A DNA stretch of 64,000 bases from Trichostrongylus colubriformis (Eukaryota > Nematoda > Chromadorea > Rhabditida > Trichostrongylidae), in contig OZ022260.1 of assembly GCA_963978905.1 (NCBI GenBank), positions 3,771,725-3,835,724 of the forward strand, given 5' to 3'. Under the pieces are notes generated by a model. That model did not search any database and was not told where the DNA came from. It saw nothing but the letters and a program-made list of their open reading frames with translations. The stretch's first letter is position 1, and each line of letters starts with the position of its first letter. Of this stretch, positions 35,974-46,268 are shown one piece after another. Position numbers and translations under genes: made by a program.

Positions 35974-38835
35974 CTAATTCACAGATACATATTCAGCAGC
36001 ACTGAAAGGAGAGCTATCGGTTTTATAGACGCTAAGGTGGGGGGAGGGGGGGGGGACATTTGTAATCGTAGGAGATACGTAACATGCATTTACACGACTT
36101 TCTCTTCTGCCAAATCGTATGAGGATTTCCGCGTGGCCCTAAAGGCGTGGATAAAGCAATTTCCCCATTTAAAAAAAGGTGATTTAGCATAACAAGTGGT
36201 TCACTCACTTTGCACCCAATTCTCCCAATAGATTTCAAAAAATTCACATCTCGTCAAGAGATAAATATAAGAAAATATTAAAAATGCATGTTAGTGTCAC
36301 GTCAGTCATGGGAAGACATCTTATTGTTCAACATTAAACAATGTCCCACCCCCCTCCCCCGCGAGCATAGCACCGAGACATTTTTTATTACTTGTAATCC
36401 AGCATGTTTCATAATCAAGTAGAGCTTGCGCAGCTATTTCAGCTGGGAATATCGAAACACGGTTTTGCGTGATTGAAAGTGGGTTTTGAAAAACTAGTAA
36501 ATCGCCTCCAACACAAAAGCCATCGGAAATCCACCAGTCACCTGCCATTAGCTCTGAAAAGCATATTTGACACAATGTCCATTTCCACTTTAGAATAGGA
36601 GGTGGAACCATAAAGAGTGTCAGACTTGAAAGAATTGTCCACGGAAAAATGAGTTTTTCTGTCACCCATATATTGATGTTGCATTTGCCTAGTGTGGGCC
36701 GCATGCAAAGTTTCACGCGAGAAAATGTGAATGCGACTAAGATACAGCGCCACAAACTCTAGGTCAGGCGGGTGAGGCCTACGAGCAAGTGCCCACCCTG
36801 TCGTCCGCCGCAGTCGGAGACGCATTGTAAAAACTCAAGTAATCCCACTCTCGTTCAACCCGGCGGACGGCGGGACGGAGCCTTTATTCGGAGGTCCCGG
36901 CCATCGGGGCGAAAAATTGGGAAATCTCACTAGTTGGGGACATGACCGAATTGACCGAATTTTCACTTTTTCGCGTGAAACTTTGCATGCGGCCCTTATT
37001 AGGCAAGTACAACACAAATGTGAGGATAACAAAGAAACTAATTTTTTCCACGGACGATTTCTTTATGTGAATGAGACAATCACCTAAGCAATCCGATATG
37101 GGCATTCCCTGCACGAAGAGAACGGGTACGTCAGAGTCGAGCGACTGACGGCAAAAAAATTTTTCAAGCCACGAAAATACGCCTCCTCCAATAATGCACT
37201 CGACGACTTTGTTTCTATGAATCTGGAGCCGTCTCCTCAGAGAGGGTTATCAATAATAAATAATAACAAATAAAATGAATAGTGATAAGAAATAATACGA
37301 AATAATAAATCAATAATTGTATTAGGTTGGAACATAATTTCTGTCACACTATGACGAAAAATTTCAAATTTACTTTTCCTAATTTGTGTCTAACTTCAGT
37401 CAACAAAATATGTACCATTATAATCAACAATATAATGCCAGCGAATAGGGAGATGACAGATGCCTTGCTTATAGAAGTCTGGGGATTTCTGGTCGAAGAA
37501 AGTCTGGAGGTCGGTTTTGAGATCATCGTCATCTTTGAGCTGCTGTCCGTCGAGGAAGTGGATCAGAGATGAGAATAGGTGGTAATCAGTTGGGGCCATG
37601 TTCGAAGATTACGGTGGGTGGGGGAGCTTCGTCCAACCAAGGTCATGGAACTTTTGACACGCCAACTTTGCCACATGTGGGCGAGCGTGGTCGTGGAGGA
37701 AGAAGACTCGGTCCATTTTTCCGGTAAGTTTCGCGGCTACGGTGTCCAGTTGCCTGCGGTAGAGATCAGCAGTGACTGTCGTGTTGGATGGTAACAGTTT
37801 CCTTTTATTTTGAAAATTATAAAAAATTTTTATTTTTTTCTCTGTGCAATTTTTTAAAAAACTTTTCTGTTTCAATTTGAGTCGATCGAGCCATCTGGTT
37901 GCCGCCATATGAGAGACAGTACCTGGGCCCATCGACTGGTTGATTCCGTTGGTGGCCTCGCGTGCTGAGGAACCAGGGCGGTGCTCGTGAATTTCGTACC
38001 TTTCGCGAAATTGTCGTAGATTCACGGCTAGTTGAAGCCATAGAAAATATAAATGGGTTAATCAGTAGTCCTTTTCACTCGCTTTACATATCCCCCACTA
38101 CCAACTATTCCAGGAGCTTCCACAGTTTTCCACAAGAAAAACAAAAAGTGTGACAGAAATTATGTTCCAACCTAATACATTGCTTCTTTGTGCTTGGTAT
38201 GATTATCGACTTTTTTTGCTCACCAGTCAAGAGTTTCGTTGACACTACGAGGTTGTTGAGAAACAGCTGAACAAAATTTCAGGGTATGACCTCAAATCAC
38301 ATTCGCTAAAAGAAAATACGACCCTTCCCCTCTAACTTCCTCCCATCCGTCGTGGATCGATACATATCTGACCAGGATATATGACAACTGGACGAGTTGT
38401 CATGGGTAATGCCCGAGTTTTCACGGTAAGTTTGCACTCTTCGGATGCTTGTATAAAAGCATAAAGTATTTGAAGCACTTAAAATAATGGAAAATAACAG
38501 TCAGAAAAAGGAACTTCCAAGGGAGGTCACAAATTCTCTCATGCTATCCCGTTAGGTGGAGCCATACGTGGCGTGTAGGCGTGGGGGGGGGGGTGGGAGG
38601 AGAGGTTCATCGCGACACGATTGCAACACAACTTCAATATATTTAATAGCCATGTTCGGCAGCTCTACGCATGGCTCTTGTCCACGAAATCACTTTTAAA
38701 TCGAGCCAATTCCGGTGATTGACTCACGTGGGCACGCGACAACTCACCCGGTGACTTGCTCAGACGAAAATCTCTAAAGAGCGAGCTCCTACCTATCGAA
38801 CGGAAAAAGCGGACCGAAAGCCGTAATATCTCCAT
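35974..38835 (-). CDS. Complete six-exon gene, 208 aa, probable mitochondrial protein of unknown family
   Basis: The exons are 38748-38835, 38224-38266, 37084-37235, 36392-36553, 36096-36249 and 35974-36001. They sum to 627 nt, that is 208 codons plus TAG, and all five junctions keep frame. Donors are GTGAGT, GTGAGC, GTGATT, GTAATA and GTGTAA. Acceptors are TTGTTCAG, CTCTGAG, GCTTTTCAG, ACGAG (weak) and CTCCTTTCAG. The N-terminus (MEILRLSVRFFRSIGRSSLF) is Arg-rich and amphipathic with few acids, as in mitochondrial targeting peptides. The body contains NKVVECIIGGGVFSWLEKFF, DVPVLFVQGMPISDCL and GDWWISDGFCVGGDLLVFQ; the end is SSAAEYVSVN. I recognise no domain. Intron 2 holds a mariner, intron 3 MITE A copy 4, and introns 4 and 5 one MITE N arm each; intron 1 has a G tract. 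Confidence 0.6.
36008..36385. mobile_element. MITE N arms on both sides of exon 5 of the 208-aa gene
   Basis: The left arm (about 36008-36090) has a GGGGGGAGGGGG tract, then GGACATTTGTAATCG and TAACATGCATTTA. The right arm (about 36285-36385), inverted, has TAAAAATGCATGTTA, then AATGTCCCACCCCCC and GAGCATAGCAC. The arms match each other and other family-N copies. Exon 5 (36096-36249) lies between them, so either the element spans an exon or two truncated copies flank it. Confidence 0.5.
36629..37064. mobile_element. MITE family A, copy 4 (intron 3 of the 208-aa gene)
   Basis: TIR AAAGAATTGTCCACGGAAAA on the left and its inverse (TTCCACGGACGATTTCTTT) on the right; interior blocks as in copies 1 and 3. 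The best-preserved ends of the four copies are here. Confidence 0.75.
37322..38175 (-). mobile_element. Degenerate mariner (intron 2 of the 208-aa gene)
   Basis: 854 bp with TIR TTAGGTTGGAACATAATTTC and TA flanks. The minus strand reads an N-terminal helix-turn-helix part, then RVFFLHDHARPHVAKLACQK and, after a stop and frame change, MAPTDYHLFSSLIHFLDG to a C-terminal NGTYFVD. In active enzymes the block is HDNARPH; here Asn is His, and the third catalytic Asp before LAP is Asn (SSNMAP). An A-rich stretch at about 37815-37860 has also broken the frame. It is inactive. Confidence 0.8.
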
Positions 38836-39090
38836 AGCCGGTAGGAAAGATTGGCTTTGGAGACCCAGAAGAAGAAAAAGAACGTAGAAAATTTAAAAAC
38901 GAAAGATTTAAAAAATTAGTAGTAGGTGAGTTATGAAAGAGTTCGAGAAAATGCCGCAGAAGAAAAAGCAAGGGTATCTAAAAGCAGGTAGTAATTAGGG
39001 GCGTGCATACAGTGAAAAAAATGACTAAGTACGAATAGATAAACAAATAAATAAATAATAAATAAATAAGGTTCCCATTTGGATACGACT

Positions 39091-39232
39091 ACATCCATTA
39101 GCGACAAATTAATAAAATAGAGCTGAGCTAACAGTGCCCGGCATAAATAGAAAAAAATCCTTCTTGGAGTTGATCGATGCCGGGCACTGCTAGCTCAGCT
39201 CTATTTTATTAATTTGTCGCTAATGGATGTAA
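39091..39232. repeat. Long hairpin, 55-bp arms
   Basis: Positions 39091-39145 and 39178-39232 are inverted copies with one mismatch (arm begins TACATCCATTAGCGAC and ends GTGCCCGGCAT), with a 32-nt loop. It could be the stem of a small-RNA precursor or a minimal foldback element. Confidence 0.85.
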
Positions 39233-39529
39233 TGTCTTGGAGTGGGCCACGCATCCTACTGCCATCCAGATCCGTAGTGACATCTAAATGAGAGTCATCT
39301 TCTACAATTCGACTTCCAAAAGTCCTGTGCTCGGCACACAGTTTGGTATTCTCTAAACATCTTGTACCAGCTCAGCGCGATACCACAGGGAGAGGGGTGG
39401 GGAGGGTTGAAGGGCTGTGTAGCGTGAACGGATGCTAATTCGAGACTTGCTCGCCAGATCACGCTAGCGGAAGCCGTGATATTTATCAGTATATCATCTT
39501 TGACCAGCCAACAGATTTTACGTCTTTCT

Positions 39530-39620
39530 CAATGAAGACCAAAGCCAAAATAAGGCTCTCTCCTATTGCAACCAATGGTTGCAATAGGAGAGAGCCTTAT
39601 TTTGGCTTTGGTCTTCATTG
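39530..39620. repeat. Perfect 91-bp palindrome
   Basis: Positions 39530-39574 and 39576-39620 are exact reverse complements over 45 bp (arm begins CAATGAAGACCAAAGCC and ends TATTGCAACCA) with one unpaired base between. Confidence 0.9.
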
Positions 39621-40336
39621 AAAGACAGCAATAGGGGTAAGTGATGAGAACTCCTAAACTGGGTCATGCAAATGAAAGCTAAGGATCTAAAAGACTAAAT
39701 GTGACGAAATGTTCGGTGAGAAAAACAGTTCTCGGGTTTTATAGAAGCCGTCATCTTCAACAGCTGCCATTTGTTTTATCCCACCTCGCCCCTTTTTTTG
39801 GTCCGCCCCACCCCTTTTGTGAATAAACGGCGGGAAGGAGGTAATATTTCTCAGGTCTCTGACCGCTTCATTACGTTTTTCCTTCACTTCCGTACCATTG
39901 AGCACGACAAGCTCTATAGATGACCGTTCCATATTCGGCACGAATTCCTCGTATCACTACCTTCAAATCTGCTAGCGATAAATGTAGCTATTTTAACGTC
40001 GCCGAATTTTCATACACTTCAAGCTGACAATATGTGCTCCGGGTCCGGGCCGTCACAACAAGTGTCTTTTAACCTTTTTTTCCAGAGGATTCATGGGACT
40101 TCCAAAGTGGTTTTCCTGAGAAAGGTCATAGGGAATTCCAAGGATGAACGCTGCTGGACTCACCATTATAAGGATTCGTGCACGTCTTCCAATTCCTCCC
40201 AAAATTGCAACATTACATACACAGCTGAACAAAAAAAAATCACAAAATTATCCAAAGAAAATCCTTCTAATGTAGAAATGAAAAATTTGAAAAGACAACG
40301 ATTTTTTCTGAATTCCCGCCAAATGATCTTTTACAG

Positions 40337-40545
40337 TTATCGGCGGTAGCAACGCTGTCCAGAGTTTCCCGCGCAATGTTGATTTGTCTCCCGCACCGCA
40401 TCACCGATAACACGGCAGCAGCCAATTTGCTCCACAGCCCTAGTGGCTCCCCCCATGATACCAGCGTAGAAGCAACTTTGGAAATATTTTTCAGTCAGAT
40501 TTTTTTCGCGTGGTGAAACTTGGAGGTTGCCCCTGGTACAATTAC
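40337..40545 (-). CDS. Candidate last exon of a Cys-rich protein
   Basis: The minus strand is open from an acceptor-like TTGTACCAG (about 40546) to TAA at 40349-40347 region. The peptide contains NLTEKYFQSCFYAGIMGGA and CCRVIGDAVRETNQHC and ends GQRCYRR. The Cys spacing looks like a small secreted domain, but no upstream exon, signal peptide or poly(A) signal was found, so this is tentative. Confidence 0.25.
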
Positions 40546-40651
40546 ATGGCCATCGCGAAATCGGGGGCGGGGGGGGGTGCAAGAAAGGAAATTCAAATTT
40601 TTGTAGATGACTTCTTCGCTGTAGAGTAGCGGTTTTGATTGGCATACGCAC

Positions 40652-42164
40652 TTGTAGAGATTGCTAATTTTAAAAAATGGACCATAGAAACGCTACATAG
40701 TGGGCGAAAACCGATTTATAACTTTATTTATTACGGCCGCAAATGGTCAGAATGCCCATGCAAAACTGAAGTGAAAGGGACGATTTTCTCTTACACAGCA
40801 GGATCAGTAGACTGAAAAGTTCTGAAGGGAAAAGCGGTCGGAAGTTGGAGCCGATCGTCAATAGAGCTGTCGCTTTACCGACACGTGGTAAGAGTTGTGA
40901 GCAGTTATTCAATGGAAATCAGGTGCTTATTTCCGGTCGTTAGGAGAGGAATGCATAAGTTAAGAGAGAAATGCATAAGCCATATGATTCAGAAAAAGCA
41001 AACCAAATTCAAGCAAAAGGGGGATGGCAGTTTTGCATGAACAAACATAAATCCATCCACATGATTAGTCAGTTAATAGGAATTATGTTTTATACAGCAA
41101 CTGGGTTACATCATGTGATGATTGGTGAGTATGGTATAACCCAGTCTGATACATATCGACTCGTAGAGAGCGGGTGGGGGTCGATTGGTTGAATTTTCCC
41201 GCGGCCGGCCGCGGCGAGTACGAGTCGTATGCAGCTTAATCTGTTGAAACAGCAACAACAACAACATGGGCGAAGTTCGGAAGCTTCCAAACTGCAGTCT
41301 TTGAAGACCCCGCAGTACCAGCCCATTTCGTTTTGAGCGGAATTCTAAACGATTCGACTGACGGTGCGGCGAGTGCGACGCCGCGAAGCGTAAATCAGAC
41401 CAATTGACCCCACCCGTAGAGAACAGGACGAAATGCGGGAACCCCATTTTTGAAGTTTTTCTTTACTCGGTGTAATCTGTTCCCCCCCCCCCCCCCCCTC
41501 ACCCACTCCCCTCGCATGCGCTAACACAGATCAGGCTAACAGTAACTAATAGCCATTCAACAAACCCAGGTTCCACTGATCGATTTGGTTGGTCACCTTC
41601 AAAGGGTTGCAAGAAGTGGAGTAAACAACGTTGAGTAAACAATGTCATGAGTAAATAAATAACAGCTAGTGTATGACATGACGGCTTATGTGAAACTTCT
41701 TTGTAAAATGGCACTTCCACCTCTCATACTGACTTCGGAACAACAACAACAACATGAACGGGGGAGGGGAGATTAGGCTTATTAGAATGGCATGCGACAT
41801 GTGCGGCTACACCCTAAATGAGTATGTTTTTCCCGGTCACGGTGTGGCCATCGCACACAAATGGGCCGACTCGTTTCAGAGTCATGCGATAGTACTATGT
41901 ACTGCAGGGTCTATAGGTTCATGTGCTCATTAGGTCCACCCATAACAGCTGACAGTTCCCTTTGGAATCCAATTGAAACAGTGAGACAAAACCGGTCAGA
42001 CATGAGGTTTCGTGAAAACATTGAAGCACTCCGCGAAAAGTAAAGATTTTATAGGCAAAGTCCGTTTCTGGCCATACTTCGTTCATTCAACCCATACCCT
42101 TTTTTGATGTGGTAAACATGGATATCGATTGGACGGTCGCTAATTTTATCGACTACTGTTACAA
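40652..42164. other. Repeat C copy 2; otherwise unassigned
   Basis: Positions 41205-41395 match repeat family C at 7930-8118 in reverse, including an AAC run that is the inverse of the GTT run there. Positions 41481-41498 are a C tract. No splice-consistent gene was seen. Confidence 0.4.
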
Positions 42165-42330
42165 GTATGCGAGTTGTGGGCAAAAGCTTGGGTCTCGGAC
42201 GGGACCCGAACCCGCACTTCGAAGCCGAAGCATTTGCCCATAACTTGGCATACTTGCAACAACTTCCGCATCACGGGCTGAGGCGAAATTCAGCAGCTGT
42301 CGAAAATCAAAAATATCAACATCTTTATCG
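42165..42330. mobile_element. tRNA-SINE dimer, second copy
   Basis: GTGGGCAAAAGCTTGGGTC, GGGACCCGAACCCGCAC (minus head), then GCATTTGCCCATAACTTGGC and CAACTTCCGCATCACGGGC (plus body). It has the same order as 35378-35640 but lacks the plus-oriented head. Confidence 0.65.
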
Positions 42331-43570
42331 ACTACCATTTTGTGGAAGTCGCGTTCATTCTAGAAGGCAATGGAGACTGAAGTTCTACGTGAAAAACGAG
42401 TACCATCGCTTCAAAAGCTATCAATTTTGATTAATTTTCAATTATACTTCTAATGAAGGGCATAAGACGTTGAACCGTACTTCTGGAAAGTTTCGTGGTA
42501 AATCGTCTATTATTAAGATTAAGATGTACGTGAAAATTCACGAAATCTTCCATTCAAGGCAGGGGAAAGGAAAGTAATGATGCTGAACAGTCCAACAGTT
42601 AAGGAAAAACGAAATGAAATGACTAGAAACCCATTTATGGATAGGTGTCCCTATTTTTCCAGATGTTAGTGTTGCGAAAGGTTTTTAACGCGGCTAGTCA
42701 CTGCAGCACCGATCAAGCCATGTGGATCTATGATGCTTGGCGATCGCAAGCATTGCATGGAACGCTCAGCTGTGGTAATATGACGTCATGATATTTCTCG
42801 GTAACTACAGTTTATTTCTTATCGCAAAGTGCGCCACGCATAATCTCTTTCGATGCTTAGCCTTCATTTATAATGGACATACCGCTACCGTCTTGCTTTC
42901 CAAGCTATCCTTCCTTCTCTCTTTAAAAATCATGACATTCTCACTGACAAGGCTTCTGAAGGATCAAAGGCTTCAGGCACGATGATTGATAATAAGTGCT
43001 TAGGTAACGGTGCTGAGCGGTCCATTAGTGATGAAAAATGTCAGAAAACCGCAAGAAACATACAGAAAAACACCGTGTCTCACTTCTAATAGCTTTTGAG
43101 AGAGGATGAGTTGCATTGTAACCTGACTGAGAGATCAGACCGAGAATAAGGAAGAACGAGAGACGGGAGACCCTTATTAGATGCTCAGTGACTTGATTTG
43201 GAGGAGCGTCGAAGAGGACGGATCGGGCTAGAGTGCTTCTTCACACTTTGCGCCGACAGGGCGAGGCTGTTCAGGGGCAGCAAGGCACGGGAGAGGTGCA
43301 GACACGATGCAGGCAACGAGACAGGGTGACACAGGCGGAGACTCAGAGGAAGTTACCTGTTTTGAAATTGAATAATATAATGTATTTGCACATTCACGTA
43401 ATGGATGGAGATTTTCTCCGGGCTGGAGCAACACACAAAAACGACCTTTAGTGGACTGTCATCCCTAACTTTTTGCTCACCACAAATTCACGTGTCAAAA
43501 TGTCCAATTAAGACTTTCATGAACACTATTACGATATTTTGTAAGAAATATTTACATTACCATAGATAAA
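42331..43570. other. Repeat K copy 3; otherwise unassigned
   Basis: Positions 43205-43350 are repeat K. The rest has no splice-consistent exon and no noticed repeat match. Confidence 0.35.
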
Positions 43571-45114
43571 TACAATACCGCTCGCGTCGGGTGAGTAATT
43601 TTCGCCTTGCGACGGTTTGTCCGCGAACAAACCGTCGCAACGTCATAACATGGTTCAACGTGGATAAAATGGGAAGTTCTTAGGAGCATTGGATTCGTCT
43701 CAATGCGACGAGCTCAGCAGTGTATAAAATGTCGAATTTTGATCAGCAACGGTCCTGAAAATCGCGCGAAAACGCGTTTTCGCGTTTTTCCGCTATAAAT
43801 CAATAGTTTATTGGTTTTTTATCGGACTTGTATACATTTTCGTAATCAGCTCGTCGAGCTCTACAAGAGAATGCTACAAGTTTTCGGTTTTCTCGGACTC
43901 GATTTTTTCACATTCTGAGAAGTTGGAGGGAAATTTTCTTTGAAACCTGATAAGTTGAAGCTGAAATCCTTTCACAATCTCAATCTGAACACACAGAAGT
44001 AAAGAGATTTTGAAGTTCCGAGCCTTTCAGATCAGCCCCTACTCCTTCGTGTGGCCCTAAACAGCGTCTCCGTGTATACTCTGCTAAACAAAAACCATTC
44101 CTTAACTCATCTGCAGACGGAGATCCCCTAATGAAATGTATGCCGTTCGATTCCTCTGAGAAAATGCTATCGAACGACATACAAAACCTTTTGTGGTGAT
44201 AAATGTCTTATTTTCCTATTTCCAGCCGTTTCCTTTTGTGGATCGACGTCTCAATCTCCTTTTGGCCGGTGCGATTCACGTGCATGCCCTGGGAGAGCGA
44301 TCACGATCGATGGCGCCATCGCCAGCTCCTAGCGCTTTCCCACGGCCGTGCACGTGAATAGTGCGATGGCGCCATCGATCGTGATCGCTCTCCCAGAGCA
44401 TGCACGTGAATCGCACCGGCCAAAAGGAGATTGAGACGTCGATCCACAAAAGGAAAAGGCTGGAAAAAGGAAAAAAAGACATCTATCAGTACAAAGGTTT
44501 TTGTATGTCGTTCGATAGCATTTTCTCAGAGGAATCGAGCGGCATACATTTCATTAGGGGATCTCCGTCTGCAGATGAGTTAAGGGATGGTTTTTGTTTA
44601 GCAGAGTATACACGGAGACGCTGTTTAGGGCCACACAAAGGAGTAGGGGCTGATCTGAAAGGCTCGGAACTTCAAAATCTCTACACATCTGTGAGTTCAG
44701 ATTTAGACTGTGAAAGGATTTTAGCTTCAACTTATCAGGTTTCGGAGAAAATTTCCCTCTAACTTTTCAGAATGTGAAAAAATCGAGTCCGAGAAAACCG
44801 AGAGCTTGTAGCATCCTCTTGTAGAGCTCGACGAGCTGATTACGAAAATGTATACAAGGCCAATAAAAAACCAATAAACTATTGATTTATAGCGGAAAAA
44901 CGCGAAAACGTGTTTTCGCGCGATTTTCAGGACTGTTGCTTATCAAAATTCGACATTTTATACACTGCTGAACTCGTCGCATTAAGGCGAATACAATGCT
45001 CCTAAGAACTTTCCATTTCATCCACGTTGAACGATGTTATGACGTTGCGACGGTTTGTTCGCGGACAAACCGTCGCAAGGCGAAAATTACTCACCCGACG
45101 CGAGCGGTATTGTA
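43571..45114. mobile_element. 1.54-kb near-perfect inverted repeat with coding arms
   Basis: The left arm 43571-44322 and right arm 44363-45114 (752 bp each) are inverted copies with scattered substitutions around a 40-bp spacer. Each arm carries at its outer end a 14-bp hairpin (TTGCGACGGTTTGT, loop, inverse) at 43607-43640 and 45046-45079. Both arms encode the same peptide read outward from the centre: 44400-44762 (+) is open for 120 codons, and 43980-44180 (-) keeps the core. Shared segments are FDSIFSEES, IHFIRGSPSADELR and EYTRRRCLGPH. The arms differ at several residues (for example HKG against HEG). The peptide family is unknown. A solo fragment at 6861-6928 shows it is a dispersed repeat. 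Confidence 0.8.
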
Positions 45115-46170
45115 CTCCTCAATCCAGTAGCTCCTCTCCTCATTACTTGTCGTGGGTATTATACCATTTTGTGGAGAGCTCATCGAGGCTCAGTTCTCAC
45201 GTGTATATTCGCCAAGGGCCAAGTTGCAGGCACGATCAGTGGGTGCAGCGCTATATCAGCTATTTAAAAATAATGTTTTCTTCCATGAATTACGAGCACG
45301 TTGACAACCCTGTCCCATCTACTATCGCTGTTTTGTCAAGTCAAAAAGTTCTAAAAGTATGGTTTGTAACCAATATATGCTGAGTGCACATCAGCTCAGT
45401 CCACGACTTGTGTTCACAACGTTCCTTCGGATTGTAGAGGAACCCTTGCATGGTCATGAAACATAGACACCGCGCACACGATCCGAGACTAATGCACTCA
45501 CGTCCGAGCCCATGGAAAAAGGAGTCATATAAATCTTGGGAAAGAGAGAAACTGTGCCGTGGTACCTTCGAAAGCAAATGTTACAAGTAAATTTTACTGT
45601 TGGTATGCTCCGTGCAGTCATTCAGTTGAAAGAGGAACTTGCCGAATTGTGCTTTTCTCATCATAATGCCCAAAATCCATTGCGAGGAAAATTCGGAGAA
45701 AATATTGAACTTTAAAGAACACTTCCTTCCCTATCCATTCCTTAGCCCTACTTCGCAGTAATTAGGCACCATCCATTCTGCTATTCAGGTCACTTTCTCG
45801 AGAAAAAATATGTTACCCAAGAGAATCTCAAAACCGAAATCCTTTGTCTCGTGCGAAAGGAAGTCTGAAGGATTTCGGAATAAGTTTGTGTAGTTCCACA
45901 GGAAGGAGTCAGCAGCCGCCGATGCGTTGACAGTGCATTACAGATAGTTGCGGAGCGTCATACATTGAAAGTTGGAGATGAAATAGCAAAAAATTAAGAA
46001 AAGAAATTGGCCAATGTGGTGAGCAGCTTGCGTACCAAAATAATCGATGTACCGACGAAGTCCGTGTATGGTCGCAAATATCCGCCGTGTGATGCGACCA
46101 GAAGTGTGGGCCAATATATATTACTAAAAAGATGGAACAGATGATAACAGAACTTGTAACAAGGTGTAAG
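45115..46170. other. No assignable gene
   Basis: A minus-strand open frame at 45341-45577 and a GTGAGTGC donor at about 45506 are coding-like, but no consistent exon chain was found. This is the 3' flank of the gene ending at 46269. Confidence 0.35.
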
Positions 46171-46176
46171 AATTCC

Positions 46177-46182
46177 TTTATT
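46177..46182 (-). terminator. Poly(A) signal AATAAA of the 46-63 kb gene
   Basis: The minus strand reads AATAAA (plus TTTATT), 87 nt past the TAA stop at 46269-46271, a normal distance for a nematode 3' UTR. Confidence 0.65.
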
Positions 46183-46268
46183 ACTTTATGGACCGCTCAT
46201 AGCATCGAAGTAAGCCGGTTATAAGGTTGGAGTTACATAAATTCGCAAAATTTTCCATAAGTACTGGT

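Larger units (their letters stand above)
38836..40336. other. Two strong hairpins; otherwise unassigned
   Basis: The region holds the hairpins listed at 39091-39232 and 39530-39620, an AAAT-type simple repeat at 39042-39070, and a plus-strand open frame at 40032-40349 without splice support. It is the 5' flank of the 208-aa gene. Confidence 0.4.

Noticed and set aside
38793..38870. Open frame reading KPIFPTGYGDITAFGPLF as an extra exon of the 208-aa gene
   Set aside because: It would need a 19-bp intron. The overlapping frame starting at the ATG at 38835 runs straight into the first donor.
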